Of a DNA stretch of 64,000 bases, positions 17,178-26,052 are shown one piece after another. Source of the DNA: Thermodesulfovibrio sp. 3462-1 (GTDB lineage: Bacteria; Nitrospirota; Thermodesulfovibrionia; Thermodesulfovibrionales; Thermodesulfovibrionaceae); NCBI RefSeq assembly GCF_040451425.1, contig NZ_CP144374.1:62001-126000 (forward strand). Reading direction: 5' to 3'. Within the stretch, counting starts at the first letter, position 1. Every line of letters begins with the position of its first letter. The translations under genes and the position numbers were made by a program. Below the pieces are notes generated by a model. It searched no databases, was not told the DNA's origin, and saw nothing but the letters and a program-made list of their open reading frames with translations.

Positions 17178-17561
17178 TCATACTTCTATCCCTCTTTTTC
17201 TTAATTCTTCAAGTTTCTTTTCTCTGCATTCTTTGCATCTAAACTCTGGTTCAGGATCATGAAGTCTGTCGTAGTTTTTAGTTTTTACGACCCTGTATCC
17301 CTCACAAATCTTTCCGCAGTCAGCACATACCACATCTTTTCTGATTTCCCATAGAGGATAAAAAGCTGGAATGTTAAAATGGGATTTAAATATTGCCTTA
17401 TCCACAAACCAGAATACATTGGCAAGTAAAAACTGATTGAGTAAAAATGCTGGAATTGTGTGAATTCTCAGGTAATCACTCAAAACAAACTGAAGCAATG
17501 CTCCTGCAATACCTGAAAGTACAATCCAGCGACCAAATACATAAACAAACCATGTCTTCAT
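17178..17561 (-). CDS. Membrane protein with C-terminal zinc ribbon
   Basis: The 127-residue protein has two hydrophobic segments in the first 60 residues (WIVLSGIAGALLQFVL and IPAFLLNQFLLANVFWFV). A cytoplasmic-type tail carries CADCGKICEG and CKECREKKLEEL, four cysteines spaced as a zinc ribbon. ATG 17561 follows GAGGAGG. I do not recognise a named family. The gene runs toward the terminator at 17141 from the other side. Confidence 0.65.
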   Translation of the reverse strand: MKTWFVYVFGRWIVLSGIAGALLQFVLSDYLRIHTIPAFLLNQFLLANVFWFVDKAIFKSHFNIPAFYPLWEIRKDVVCADCGKICEGYRVVKTKNYDRLHDPEPEFRCKECREKKLEELRKRGIEV

Positions 17562-17610
17562 AATAAAACCTCCTCGTAGCAATCAATTTTAAATTATTTT
17601 GACCTAATTT

Positions 17611-18759
17611 TTAGTGTAACATTTTTCTTACTTTGATAAGAAAAGGGATTGAGGTAATCTGAAGAATTACTGAAAAAATAACCAAAATATACACTGAAAA
17701 ATCATATAAAAGCCCCAACACCGTGCTACCTAAAAACCAAAATAAACCGTATCCAGTATTGAATACTCCATATCCAACTCCTCTTTTTTCCTTTGGAACC
17801 AAAACCGCTACAGCTGCCCTCATTACAGACTCCTGTGCCCCCATTCCTATCCCCCACAAAATCATGCCCAACAAAGCAGAATAAAAACCTCCAAGAAAAC
17901 ATAAGGGCGCAAAACCTGATGAAAGAATTACTGAAAAAATAAGAATAGAGAGTCCCTTTTTATCAAAAAAATATCCAAAGATTAAAGCTGCCAGAGCATC
18001 AATACCCATTGCCATAGCATAAAAAACAGGTACCCACTGTTCCGAAACTGTTTCGACTTTTTTAAAATGATAGGCAATCAAAGGAAAATCAGCATATCCT
18101 GCACCATTTAAGGCAACTGCTATGAGATAAACCCAGTAAACTTTGCTAAATCCCTTTGTTTCAATATGAATTTTTGATACTTCCAGCTCTTTCGGTGATG
18201 GATAAAGAAACCTTGCAAAAAATAAAATACCAATAGCAAACAAAGCTGGAACAAGCAGTGCTGCAAAAGCTTCTCTATATCCTCCATGAAAATAAAATAC
18301 TGCTGCCACTGTCAATGGACCAAGCATTGCTCCAATTTGATCCATTGCCTCATGAAGTCCAAAGCCCCATCCCCTACCAATCTCTGCTGTGGCATGACTT
18401 AGCATAGCATCTCTTGCAGGTGTTCTCAATGCTTTGCCAATTCTTTCAGCCATGATCAGCAAAGCTGCCATCTGCCAATGCCCAACCAAAGCTAGTGCTG
18501 GAACACTTAAAAGATTGATTAAATATCCTCCGATTGTGATGCTCCAGTATTTACCAGTCCTGTCAGCAAGCCATCCAGAAAAAAGCCTTAAAGCATATCC
18601 AATAAACTCTCCAAAACCTGCAATAAATCCAACCAAAGTAGCACTGGCACCTAAAAATGCAAGAAATGGACCTGTAATGCTTCTTGCAGCCTCATATGTC
18701 ATGTCAGCAAATAAACTTACAAGCCCAAGTAAAACAATAAATACTGTAGTAGGTTTCAT
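17611..18759 (-). CDS. Major facilitator superfamily transporter
   Basis: The 382-residue protein has about 12 hydrophobic segments. The MFS loop 2-3 motif appears as SGWLADRTGKYWSITIGGY, repeated in the second half as FGYFFDKKGLSILIFSVI. Residues LLIMAERIGKALRTPARDAML are typical of an MFS subgroup with unknown substrate. An efflux role is possible. It is separated from kup by 28 nt. Confidence 0.82.
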   Translation of the reverse strand: MKPTTVFIVLLGLVSLFADMTYEAARSITGPFLAFLGASATLVGFIAGFGEFIGYALRLFSGWLADRTGKYWSITIGGYLINLLSVPALALVGHWQMAALLIMAERIGKALRTPARDAMLSHATAEIGRGWGFGLHEAMDQIGAMLGPLTVAAVFYFHGGYREAFAALLVPALFAIGILFFARFLYPSPKELEVSKIHIETKGFSKVYWVYLIAVALNGAGYADFPLIAYHFKKVETVSEQWVPVFYAMAMGIDALAALIFGYFFDKKGLSILIFSVILSSGFAPLCFLGGFYSALLGMILWGIGMGAQESVMRAAVAVLVPKEKRGVGYGVFNTGYGLFWFLGSTVLGLLYDFSVYILVIFSVILQITSIPFLIKVRKMLH

Positions 18760-18787
18760 TTTTTTCAGTTACAAATATTGAAATTGC

Positions 18788-20575
18788 TCACATCTCAATC
18801 CTTGTTAAAACTCCGTGAAGCTTTCTTGAAGGCAAGCGGAAAAAGCTTATAAATGTGGGAGTTATTTTTTTTATAAAAGCAAATATCCTCCAGTATCCTC
18901 TTGCAACAATGTCTTCAAGACCGTAAAATATAGCCCTTTCTTCAATTCCATTTTCTCTAAGTATTTCTTCAATATTTACAAACTCCATGTAACCCATTTC
19001 AATTTCAAATACTCTTATGCTCTGACAGAGATTTTCTTTAAAATAACCAGTAACTCCAAATGGATCAGGCCTAATGAGTATTGACAGAAATACATTGTCC
19101 TCATAAATTATTCCGTGGTAAAACATTGTTTCTACAATATAAGGAGAGATCTTACTTGTATCCCTGATAAAGAAAATAGCTGTTCCCGGAATTTTTGGAT
19201 TTGTTTTATAGATCCTCTCAAATTTTAAAATAAAATCTTCTTTTTCTATAAACTGCATAATACTGTAAAGTTTTTTCTGTCCATTGGTAAAAACCAGAAT
19301 GGTTAAAAATGGAAACAACGCAAGAATTATTGAGTAATATCCACCCTGAGGAATTTTTTGCAAACATGCACTGACATATACAAAATCAATAGCAGTAGCA
19401 AGTAAAGCAAATATCAATGCAATATAGTTTCTTTTAAGAAAAAATATTGAAATCAATATAATTCCTGTTATGCACATATTTGCTGTTACCGTCAATCCAT
19501 AGGCTCCTGCTAAATTTGAAGAAGTTTTAAACTCTAACATAATGAATAAAACTGCAATCAATAAAAACCAGTTAACAGTTCCAATATATATTTGGGATTT
19601 TAATTCTTTTGAGGTATAATCAATCTTCAACATTGGCATTATTCTTGTTGTAATTGCTTGATAGACAATAGAAAACATTCCACTTATCATTGCCTGCGAA
19701 GCAATAATTGTAGCAGCTATACTTAAAATCAAAAAAGGAACATAAAGAGAGTATGAAAAATTTAAAGATAGTTCAAAAAGAATGTTTTTAACCTCAGGAT
19801 GAGATAGAATAAAAGCACCCTGACCGAAATAATTAATTGAAAGAACAAAAAACAAAATTGTCCATGCCTGCCTTATAGGCTTTGAACCAAGATGTCCCAT
19901 ATCTGCATACATTGCCTCACAACCTGTTACGCAGAGAATGACTTCTCCTAAGATTAAGTAGCCTTTCCACCCATTTTTTAAAACAAAATCTATAGCATAA
20001 TATGGATTTACAGCCTTCAAAACCTCAGGATTTTTTAAAATTCCATAGATACCAAGAATAAGAAGAGAAGAAAACCATATAACCATTACAGGACCAAAAG
20101 CAGAGGCAACCTTTTCAGTTCCCTTTTTTTGGAAAAGAAATAAAAATATAGCAATAACCATGGCTCCTAAAATAATCATCTCTTGCGAAATTGTTATTTC
20201 TGGTATAAAAGCTGAACCCTCGACAGCACTTAAAATACTTATTGATGGAGTTATAACACCATCACCCATAATAAAAGAAGTTCCTATAAAGGATAAAAAT
20301 GTGACAACTCCTTTAGCTTTTTTTGATTTTGAAAGAGATTTAAATATCTCAGCAAGAACAATTGTTCCACCTTCACCCCTTATACTTAGTCTCATTGCAA
20401 GAACATTGTATTGAATCGTAGGAAGTATAACAAGTGTCCAGAAAATAAGAGAGAGAACTCCGAGAACATTTTCATAGGTAGGCTCAAGAATTAAAAATGT
20501 AACAGTTAAAGTATATATTGGGCTTGTTCCAATATCTCCAAAAACAAGGCCCATTGCTTTGATGATTCCAGTCAT
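18788..20575 (-). CDS. kup: KUP-family potassium uptake protein
   Basis: The 595-residue transporter shows KUP motifs GLVFGDIGTSPIYTLT at the N-terminus, IRGEGGTIVLAEIF, MGDGVITPSISILSAVEG, the GCEAMYADMGHLG loop and NYFGQGAF. About 12 transmembrane segments are followed by a short cytoplasmic domain. It imports potassium with protons. Kup-type carriers are c-di-AMP targets in some bacteria, and a cdaA gene is present at 47.4 kb. The minus-strand TATAAT at 20584-20589 is only 8 nt before the ATG. Confidence 0.93.
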   Translation of the reverse strand: MTGIIKAMGLVFGDIGTSPIYTLTVTFLILEPTYENVLGVLSLIFWTLVILPTIQYNVLAMRLSIRGEGGTIVLAEIFKSLSKSKKAKGVVTFLSFIGTSFIMGDGVITPSISILSAVEGSAFIPEITISQEMIILGAMVIAIFLFLFQKKGTEKVASAFGPVMVIWFSSLLILGIYGILKNPEVLKAVNPYYAIDFVLKNGWKGYLILGEVILCVTGCEAMYADMGHLGSKPIRQAWTILFFVLSINYFGQGAFILSHPEVKNILFELSLNFSYSLYVPFLILSIAATIIASQAMISGMFSIVYQAITTRIMPMLKIDYTSKELKSQIYIGTVNWFLLIAVLFIMLEFKTSSNLAGAYGLTVTANMCITGIILISIFFLKRNYIALIFALLATAIDFVYVSACLQKIPQGGYYSIILALFPFLTILVFTNGQKKLYSIMQFIEKEDFILKFERIYKTNPKIPGTAIFFIRDTSKISPYIVETMFYHGIIYEDNVFLSILIRPDPFGVTGYFKENLCQSIRVFEIEMGYMEFVNIEEILRENGIEERAIFYGLEDIVARGYWRIFAFIKKITPTFISFFRLPSRKLHGVLTRIEM

Positions 20576-20583
20576 AGATTTTT

Positions 20584-20589
20584 ATTATA
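20584..20589 (-). promoter_or_regulatory. -10 box of kup
   Basis: The minus strand reads TATAAT, then eight bases, then the kup ATG at 20575. Initiation 6-7 nt downstream of the box would leave a leader of about 1-2 nt. No ribosome binding site is visible. The -35 region is only a T-rich stretch. Confidence 0.45.
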
Positions 20590-20647
20590 CCTGAAATTGA
20601 GAATAGAAAAAATCCCTAAGTTGCCAGCTTTGATTAACTAAAATCTC

Positions 20648-20675
20648 TTGATTTTTTAAGACTGCTTGCTATAAT
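20648..20675 (+). promoter_or_regulatory. Promoter of the mscS-like gene
   Basis: TTGATT (20648-20653) and an extended -10, TGCTATAAT (TATAAT at 20670-20675), are separated by 16 nt. The leader to the ATG at 20758 would be about 75 nt. No known riboswitch fold was recognised in it. Confidence 0.5.
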
Positions 20676-20757
20676 CTATTACCGTGATTTAATGCAGGTT
20701 CTAATGCGTGATATTTCCTTCATATTCAGGAATTGAAGACAATTTAAGGATAATTTT

Positions 20758-21747
20758 ATGAATATTGAAAAAATTGCAGTTTTATCTATAATAGTAGTAG
20801 CTGTAGCAGGAGTTTTACTGTTTGCAAGATTTTTTTTATTCAAAATCCTTCATCACTGGGGTAAAAAGACTAAAACAGGCATAGACAAATTAATAATAAA
20901 TACAATTAAAGTTCCTTCAATTTTCTGGTGCATTGGAATAGCCCTTTATATAGGAATTGAAAGCTCAGAATTTCCTCAAAAATATAATTTATACATAATT
21001 AAAACGATTCATGTATTGATAATTCTATCAATAACTATACCTGTTGCTAATCTCGCTAATAGACTTTTTATGCGGTATGTGGAACGCTCATCAGTTTCTG
21101 TGCAGTCAACAGGTCTTTTAAATATAATAATAAAGAGTGCCGTCTATTTAATTGGTTTTATAATAATACTTAACATTTTTGGAATTTCCATAGCACCTCT
21201 TATAACAGCACTTGGTATAGGTGGATTAGCAGTTGCTCTTGCTCTTAAAGACACTCTTGAAAATCTCTTTGCCGGAATTCATATTATGGCAGAAAAAACA
21301 ATAAGGATTGGTGATTTTATACGACTTGAAAATGGACAGGAAGGATATGTGGAGGATATTTCATGGAGAACTACAAGAATCAGAATGCTTTCAAATAATA
21401 TGTTAATAATACCAAACAGCAAGCTTTCTCAAAGCATTGTGGTTAACTATTTTTTACCTGAAAAAAGAACGACTCTACAGATTCCAGTTAGTGTAAGTTA
21501 TTCATCAGATCTTGAAAGAGTTGAGAAAATATTGCTTGAAGAAACAAAAAAGGCTTCAGTAGAAATTGAAGGACTACTTAGTGAACCCGAGCCAGTAGTA
21601 AGATTTATTCCCGGATTTGGTGAGAACTCTCTTAATTTTACTATTGTTTGTCAAATAAGAGAATTTGTTGATCAGTATAGTGTTCAGCATGAACTAAGAA
21701 AAAGAATATTTAAACGCTTCCAGGAAGAAAGAATTAGCATTAGCTGA
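20758..21747 (+). CDS. Small-conductance mechanosensitive channel (MscS family)
   Basis: The 329-residue protein has four hydrophobic segments, the last being the pore helix (APLITALGIGGLAVALALKDTLENLFAGIHIM, about residues 143-174). The beta domain motif IRIGDFIRLENGQEGYVEDISWRTTRIR and the C-terminal alpha-beta domain follow. It releases solutes under hypo-osmotic stress. It lies divergent from kup, giving an osmotic/ion pair around one intergenic region. Confidence 0.92.
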   Translation: MNIEKIAVLSIIVVAVAGVLLFARFFLFKILHHWGKKTKTGIDKLIINTIKVPSIFWCIGIALYIGIESSEFPQKYNLYIIKTIHVLIILSITIPVANLANRLFMRYVERSSVSVQSTGLLNIIIKSAVYLIGFIIILNIFGISIAPLITALGIGGLAVALALKDTLENLFAGIHIMAEKTIRIGDFIRLENGQEGYVEDISWRTTRIRMLSNNMLIIPNSKLSQSIVVNYFLPEKRTTLQIPVSVSYSSDLERVEKILLEETKKASVEIEGLLSEPEPVVRFIPGFGENSLNFTIVCQIREFVDQYSVQHELRKRIFKRFQEERISIS

Positions 21748-21789
21748 GATTGAATTAGTAATAGAAAAGTTTGAATCTTTCTTATAGCT

Positions 21790-22674
21790 TTACTTAGCTC
21801 TTGGATGATGTTTAAGATACTCTTTACGAAGTCTATCCATTGAAACTTTAGTATAAACTTGAGTTGTAGATATGTCACTATGACCAAGCATTTTCTGTAG
21901 AGACCTTAAATCTGCACCACCTTCAAGCAAATGGGTTGCAAAGCTGTGTCTAATCATATGAGGTGTTACATTTACGCCTGCAATTTTCCCCATTACCTTG
22001 AGATTCTGCCAGAATCTCTGACGGGTCATTGCTTGTCCTCGATTATTAAGAAAAAGATAATCGGAAGCCTTCTTTTTAAGAAGCTTTGGTCTTAGCTCTA
22101 TCAAATACTTTTTAATTTTATCTATTGAACGATAAACTATTGGAACAACTCTTTCTTTATCACCCTTACCTTTAACTCTTATAAATCCTGCTTCAAAGTT
22201 TATATCGCTCAATTTTAGATTAACAAGCTCACTGACCCTTAATCCTGAAGCATACATCAATTCAAGCATGGTAATATCTCTTAAGTAATATTTGCTTTGA
22301 AGCATCACTGAAAGAAGCTTTTTTATCTCATCAATTTCAAGAGCTTTTGGAAGTCTGAGCCATAGTTTTGGTGATTTAAGTCCCTCTGTTGGATCATGAT
22401 TTATTAAATTTTCAAAGATCAAAAACCGAAAAAACTGCTTTAAAGAAGACAGGTTTCTCGCAATGGATGAAGAACTGTAGCCTTTTTCTTTCAAGCCTAA
22501 AAGGTAATTTACAACCAGTTGTTTTTCGCAATTTAAAGGTGAAATTTGCTGTTGCTGAAGATATAAACAAAATCCTTTCAAATCATTTTCATAGGACTTT
22601 ACTGTATTTATAGAAAGGGCTTTTTCAGTAAGACAATAGTTAAGAAACTTTTTGAGAATCTCTTTTTGTTCCAT
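21790..22674 (-). CDS. xerD: Tyrosine recombinase XerD
   Basis: The 294-residue recombinase has a SAM-like N-terminal core-binding domain (LTEKALSINTVKSYENDLKGF). Its catalytic residues are R in ASGLRVSEL, K in GKGDKERVVPI, HxxR in HMIRHSFATHLLEGGADL, H in LGHSDISTTQVYTKV, and Tyr. The terminal HPRAK is typical of XerD. It resolves chromosome dimers at dif. It is unrelated in position to the integrative element at 28.3 kb. It overlaps the upstream nuclease gene by 35 nt. Confidence 0.88.
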   Translation of the reverse strand: MEQKEILKKFLNYCLTEKALSINTVKSYENDLKGFCLYLQQQQISPLNCEKQLVVNYLLGLKEKGYSSSSIARNLSSLKQFFRFLIFENLINHDPTEGLKSPKLWLRLPKALEIDEIKKLLSVMLQSKYYLRDITMLELMYASGLRVSELVNLKLSDINFEAGFIRVKGKGDKERVVPIVYRSIDKIKKYLIELRPKLLKKKASDYLFLNNRGQAMTRQRFWQNLKVMGKIAGVNVTPHMIRHSFATHLLEGGADLRSLQKMLGHSDISTTQVYTKVSMDRLRKEYLKHHPRAK

Positions 22675-23446
22675 TATCTATAAACTCTTCAATGCCTACC
22701 TGTGAGCGCAACATATCATAAAAAATCTTTCCGAGCTGGAATAAATTTTCTGTATCTGCTCTGTTATAAGAAATAAGGCGCTCAAGACTGTCAGTACTTC
22801 CATTTAAATATGCTTTCCAGAGCTTTACAGCATCATATCCGTTAAGCCCTTTGAGCTCTTCCTGTCTTTCAATCAGAAATAATGTTTCAAGCTTTTTAAG
22901 CCCACCATGAATTCCCAATCTTTTTCCTGCAAAAAATAAATCAAAATGAGGCATGTGTTCAATTTTCAAATTAGGAAACTCTTTTTTAAGAAATGGAATA
23001 TCAAAAATGCTTCCATAAAATGTTATCAAATATCTGTATCCATCAAGGGATTGCTGAAGATTGTCTTCTGTGAGATTTTCTCCTTTAACTAAAGCTTGAT
23101 ACCCTTTTGGAGAATAAAGTCCAACCACAGTTACATATCCACCTTTCTCTGGTGTTAGTCCGTTTGTTTCTATATCAAGGCATACTACATCGTTCATCCA
23201 TTCTTCAAAAAGCCTCCAGTGTTCTCTTTTTTTCAAATGTTCAGCAAAAAAACAACAATCCTTGCAAATTAAAGCCTCATAAGCCCAGTGAAGAAACTCA
23301 TCATAGCTTTGTTTTTTTTCATAATCTAAATCAAGAACCTCTTTACAATTGAAAAAATCTTCCCAAGTAAGAACTCCTTGTCTCCATAGCTTTCGTTCTC
23401 TTTTTTCTCCAATTCCATCAAGAAGTATAAAAGTATTTTTAATCAT
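22640..23446 (-). CDS. RNase H-fold exonuclease (YprB-like)
   Basis: The 268-residue protein opens with a helix-hairpin-helix-like segment (FILLDGIGEKRERKLWRQGV). A DEDD-type nuclease domain follows: DIETNGL, FYGSIFDIPFLKKEFP, DLFFAGKR and YNRADTENLFQLG supply the four acids. It resembles YprB/ribonuclease-H-like proteins that act as 3'-5' exonucleases. The substrate is unknown. It is probably co-transcribed with xerD, given the 35-nt overlap. Confidence 0.75.
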   Translation of the reverse strand: MIKNTFILLDGIGEKRERKLWRQGVLTWEDFFNCKEVLDLDYEKKQSYDEFLHWAYEALICKDCCFFAEHLKKREHWRLFEEWMNDVVCLDIETNGLTPEKGGYVTVVGLYSPKGYQALVKGENLTEDNLQQSLDGYRYLITFYGSIFDIPFLKKEFPNLKIEHMPHFDLFFAGKRLGIHGGLKKLETLFLIERQEELKGLNGYDAVKLWKAYLNGSTDSLERLISYNRADTENLFQLGKIFYDMLRSQVGIEEFIDNGTKRDSQKVS

Positions 23447-23531
23447 GTTTTTATTATATTAAGCTTAAGAAAATTTAGACAAGTTTTCAAAGAATAAAAA
23501 TAAGTTGAATCATACTTTTTGAACAAAAAAA

Positions 23532-23963
23532 TTAAATACTATGTATAAGATAAATTATCAAAAAGCCAGCTATTACAAGAATAGCGACTACCAGAAGTAT
23601 ATCAAGTAACAAAGAGGGTTTATAACTGTCCTCATCAATCTGTTTTTCAATCTTTTTATATCGTATAAAAGCAAGAAAACCCATTAATGCTCCAAGAGCG
23701 ACAAGAAATATACCAAAGAATGAAGAATATCCAACATGCGATGGCTGTAATAGTTCTTTCTCCAAAACATGCGATGGCTCTTTCTGATGTAAAGTTGAAG
23801 AAACAAAAAAGGAGATCTGCCTTACAAAAAGTGCAAATTTTTCAACAACAAATCCGAATGCCATTATTCCAATGCTTGTTCTAATCCATGAAAGAAAGGT
23901 TCTTTCATTTGCAAGATGAACTCTTCTGTTCCGAACTTTTGGATGTGTGTTATTTTCTTCCAT
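23532..23963 (-). CDS. DUF202 family membrane protein
   Basis: The 143-residue protein carries the DUF202 signature RVHLANERTFLSWIRTSIGIMAFGFVVEKF and two further hydrophobic segments (SSFFGIFLVALGALMGFLAF and LLLDILLVVAILVIAGFLIIYL). YidH-type proteins are small inner-membrane proteins of unknown function. Upstream on its strand lies the inverted-repeat element at 24057. Confidence 0.85.
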   Translation of the reverse strand: MEENNTHPKVRNRRVHLANERTFLSWIRTSIGIMAFGFVVEKFALFVRQISFFVSSTLHQKEPSHVLEKELLQPSHVGYSSFFGIFLVALGALMGFLAFIRYKKIEKQIDEDSYKPSLLLDILLVVAILVIAGFLIIYLIHSI

Positions 23964-24056
23964 TGTTTTGAAAACTTCTTTTTACATCTCTGACATCATT
24001 TTTAAACATTAATTTTAATTTTAAAACAAACCATCAATTAAAATAAATCTCCCGAA

Positions 24057-24188
24057 TTGCCTCATTTAAAATCTACTTGAAATACCATTCGTTGCAGATT
24101 CCTTTTCGCACCCACAAGGGATGCAAGGACAACACGGTGTCAAGAAAAAGGTAAAAACTCCTTTCGAATAGATTTTTATGTGAGGCAA
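24057..24188. repeat. 132-bp inverted-repeat element (MITE-like or structured RNA)
   Basis: The ends are complementary in two blocks: TTGCCTCA with TGAGGCAA, and AAAATCTA with TAGATTTT, separated by 3 and 4 unpaired bases. Inside, GCACCC and GGGATGC form a second stem around ACAA. No open frame is present. It fills the gap between phoR and the DUF202 gene and starts 12 nt past the phoR stop. It could be a non-autonomous transposon remnant or a folded RNA in the DUF202 leader. I recognise no known RNA family. Confidence 0.5.
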
Positions 24189-24199
24189 TAAGGTAGTTT

Positions 24200-25363
24200 T
24201 CAAAAATTATCATGAATAATAATTTTTACCTCTGTTCCTTTATTCACTTCACTGTCAATTTTGAACTGCCATCCATGAGCTAAAACAAGGTGTTTAACTA
24301 TAGCTAATCCGAGCCCTGTTCCTCCAAGCTGTCTTGAACGGGCTTGATCAACCCTGTAAAATCTCTCTCCAATTCTATAGAGATGCTCCTTTGGAATTCC
24401 TATCCCTGTATCTTCCACTGAAAGAATTCCTTTATCATTTTCCTGGAAAAATCTCACTTTTACTAAGCCTTTTTCAGTAAATTTTATGGCATTGTCTATG
24501 AGATTTATCATTATTTGGGTAAATCTATCTTTATCTGCATAAATAAATGTTTCATAGGGAATTTCTTTTTTTAAAAGAAGCCCTTTTTTTTCTGCCCTGT
24601 CCTTAAAAATCTCAAAAACCGACTCTACCAGACTCTCAAGCAGTATCTTTTCCTTTTCAATTTTTATATCTCCTGATTCAATCCTTGAGAGAGTCAAAAG
24701 GTCTTCTACCAGTGCATTAAGTCTGTCTGCCTGATTTTTTATGATTTCAATAAATTTTTTGGCATTCTCTCTTTCATCAATAGCTCCATCAAGAAGAGCT
24801 TCCGCATAGCCTTTTATGGCAGTAACAGGTGTTTTAAGTTCATGAGAAACATTTGCGACAAAATCTCTTCTTATATTTTCAAGTTGTTTAAGTCTACTTA
24901 TGTCATGAAGAAGAATTATTAGAAAAGAGACACTTCCTGAATCAACCACAGGCATTGCTTTGGCAAGAAGATATATGTCTTTTCCAGCTTTCTTAACTAT
25001 GATTTCTGCTGTCAAATCTTGTTTTTCAACCATTGCTGAGCTTATAAGATTTATTAAATCTATGTTTCTAATAACTTCAATAACCTGTTTTCCTTCTGGA
25101 GGTTCATCTATTCTTAAAATATCTTTAAGACTTTGATTGGCAAGCATTATGTAACCTCTGGGATCAATAATAAGAAGTCCTTCTGTTATTGATTTTAAAA
25201 TTGTTTCAAAGCTTTGAGGTGATTTAATTTGAGTTAATTCATAAACATTTTTTTCAGACTGCAGCTCATGAATTTTTTGAGAAAGTGTTTTTATCCTGCC
25301 TGTCAGTATCAAAATTATAAGAATTAAAAGAAAAATCAGCAATATTAAAAATTCCGCTACCAT
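24200..25363 (-). CDS. phoR: Sensor histidine kinase, PhoR-like
   Basis: The 387-residue kinase has one N-terminal membrane segment (FLILLIFLLILIILIL), a PAS domain (about residues 50-160: SITEGLLIIDPRGYIMLANQS), and HisKA with His174 in ANVSHELKTPVTAIKGYAEALLDG. A HATPase domain with NLIDNAIKFTEKG, DTGIGIPKEH and GGTGLGLAIVKH follows. This layout (membrane anchor, PAS, HELKTP) is that of PhoR. Its start overlaps the phoB stop by 1 nt. The target in this window may be the pst promoter at 5309. Confidence 0.82.
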   Translation of the reverse strand: MVAEFLILLIFLLILIILILTGRIKTLSQKIHELQSEKNVYELTQIKSPQSFETILKSITEGLLIIDPRGYIMLANQSLKDILRIDEPPEGKQVIEVIRNIDLINLISSAMVEKQDLTAEIIVKKAGKDIYLLAKAMPVVDSGSVSFLIILLHDISRLKQLENIRRDFVANVSHELKTPVTAIKGYAEALLDGAIDERENAKKFIEIIKNQADRLNALVEDLLTLSRIESGDIKIEKEKILLESLVESVFEIFKDRAEKKGLLLKKEIPYETFIYADKDRFTQIMINLIDNAIKFTEKGLVKVRFFQENDKGILSVEDTGIGIPKEHLYRIGERFYRVDQARSRQLGGTGLGLAIVKHLVLAHGWQFKIDSEVNKGTEVKIIIHDNF

Positions 25364-26052
25364 TAAGCCTCAATGTAATAGCCAATTCCACGAAGTGTTT
25401 TAATATATTCTGGATTATCAGGATCCTCTTCAATTTTTAAACGAAGTCTTCTTATGTGAACATCCACTGTTCTTGAATCCACATAAATTTCATGCCCCCA
25501 TACAGCATCAAGAAGATGGTCTCTATTAAAAATTTTATTTGGTCTTTCTGCAAGGTATAAAAGAAGTTTAAACTCAGTTGCTGAGAGCCTTTTTGGCTGT
25601 CCTTTTACTGTTACCAGGTATTTTTCCTTATCTATTACCATTTCTTTTATTTTTATAATCTTCTGCTTAGAATGTGCTGGCATTGTTCTTCTTAAAACTG
25701 CTTTTATTCTTGCCAGAAGCTCTTTTGAGCTGAAAGGCTTTGTAATGTAATCGTCTGCTCCAGCTTCCAGTCCTGTGATTTTATCAAACTCTTCACCCTT
25801 TGCAGTTACAATTATTATTCCCGTTTTCTGCATATCTGGATTATTTCTTATAACTTTGCATATCTCAAGTCCCTGAATCTTAGGCAGCATGAGGTCAAGA
25901 ACCACGAGATCAAAGAAATTTTCTCTTAGTTTCTTTAAAGCTGTCTCACCATCAAGAGCTATTGTTACTTCAAAATTTTCCTTTTTAAGTGTATAGGCTA
26001 TTAAATCAGCAATCTCTCTTTCGTCCTCAACAACTAAAATTTTTTCATTCAT
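25363..26052 (-). CDS. phoB: OmpR/PhoB-family response regulator
   Basis: The 229-residue regulator has a receiver with phospho-acceptor Asp53 (LVVLDLMLPKIQG), the switch Thr/Lys pair (VTAKGEEFDK and ITKPFSSKELLAR), and a winged-helix output domain (LSATEFKLLLYLAERPNKIFNR, VDVHIRRLRLKIE). It pairs with PhoR downstream. It overlaps aroB by 8 nt, so the regulatory pair appears co-transcribed with shikimate genes, which is unusual. Confidence 0.85.
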   Translation of the reverse strand: MNEKILVVEDEREIADLIAYTLKKENFEVTIALDGETALKKLRENFFDLVVLDLMLPKIQGLEICKVIRNNPDMQKTGIIIVTAKGEEFDKITGLEAGADDYITKPFSSKELLARIKAVLRRTMPAHSKQKIIKIKEMVIDKEKYLVTVKGQPKRLSATEFKLLLYLAERPNKIFNRDHLLDAVWGHEIYVDSRTVDVHIRRLRLKIEEDPDNPEYIKTLRGIGYYIEA

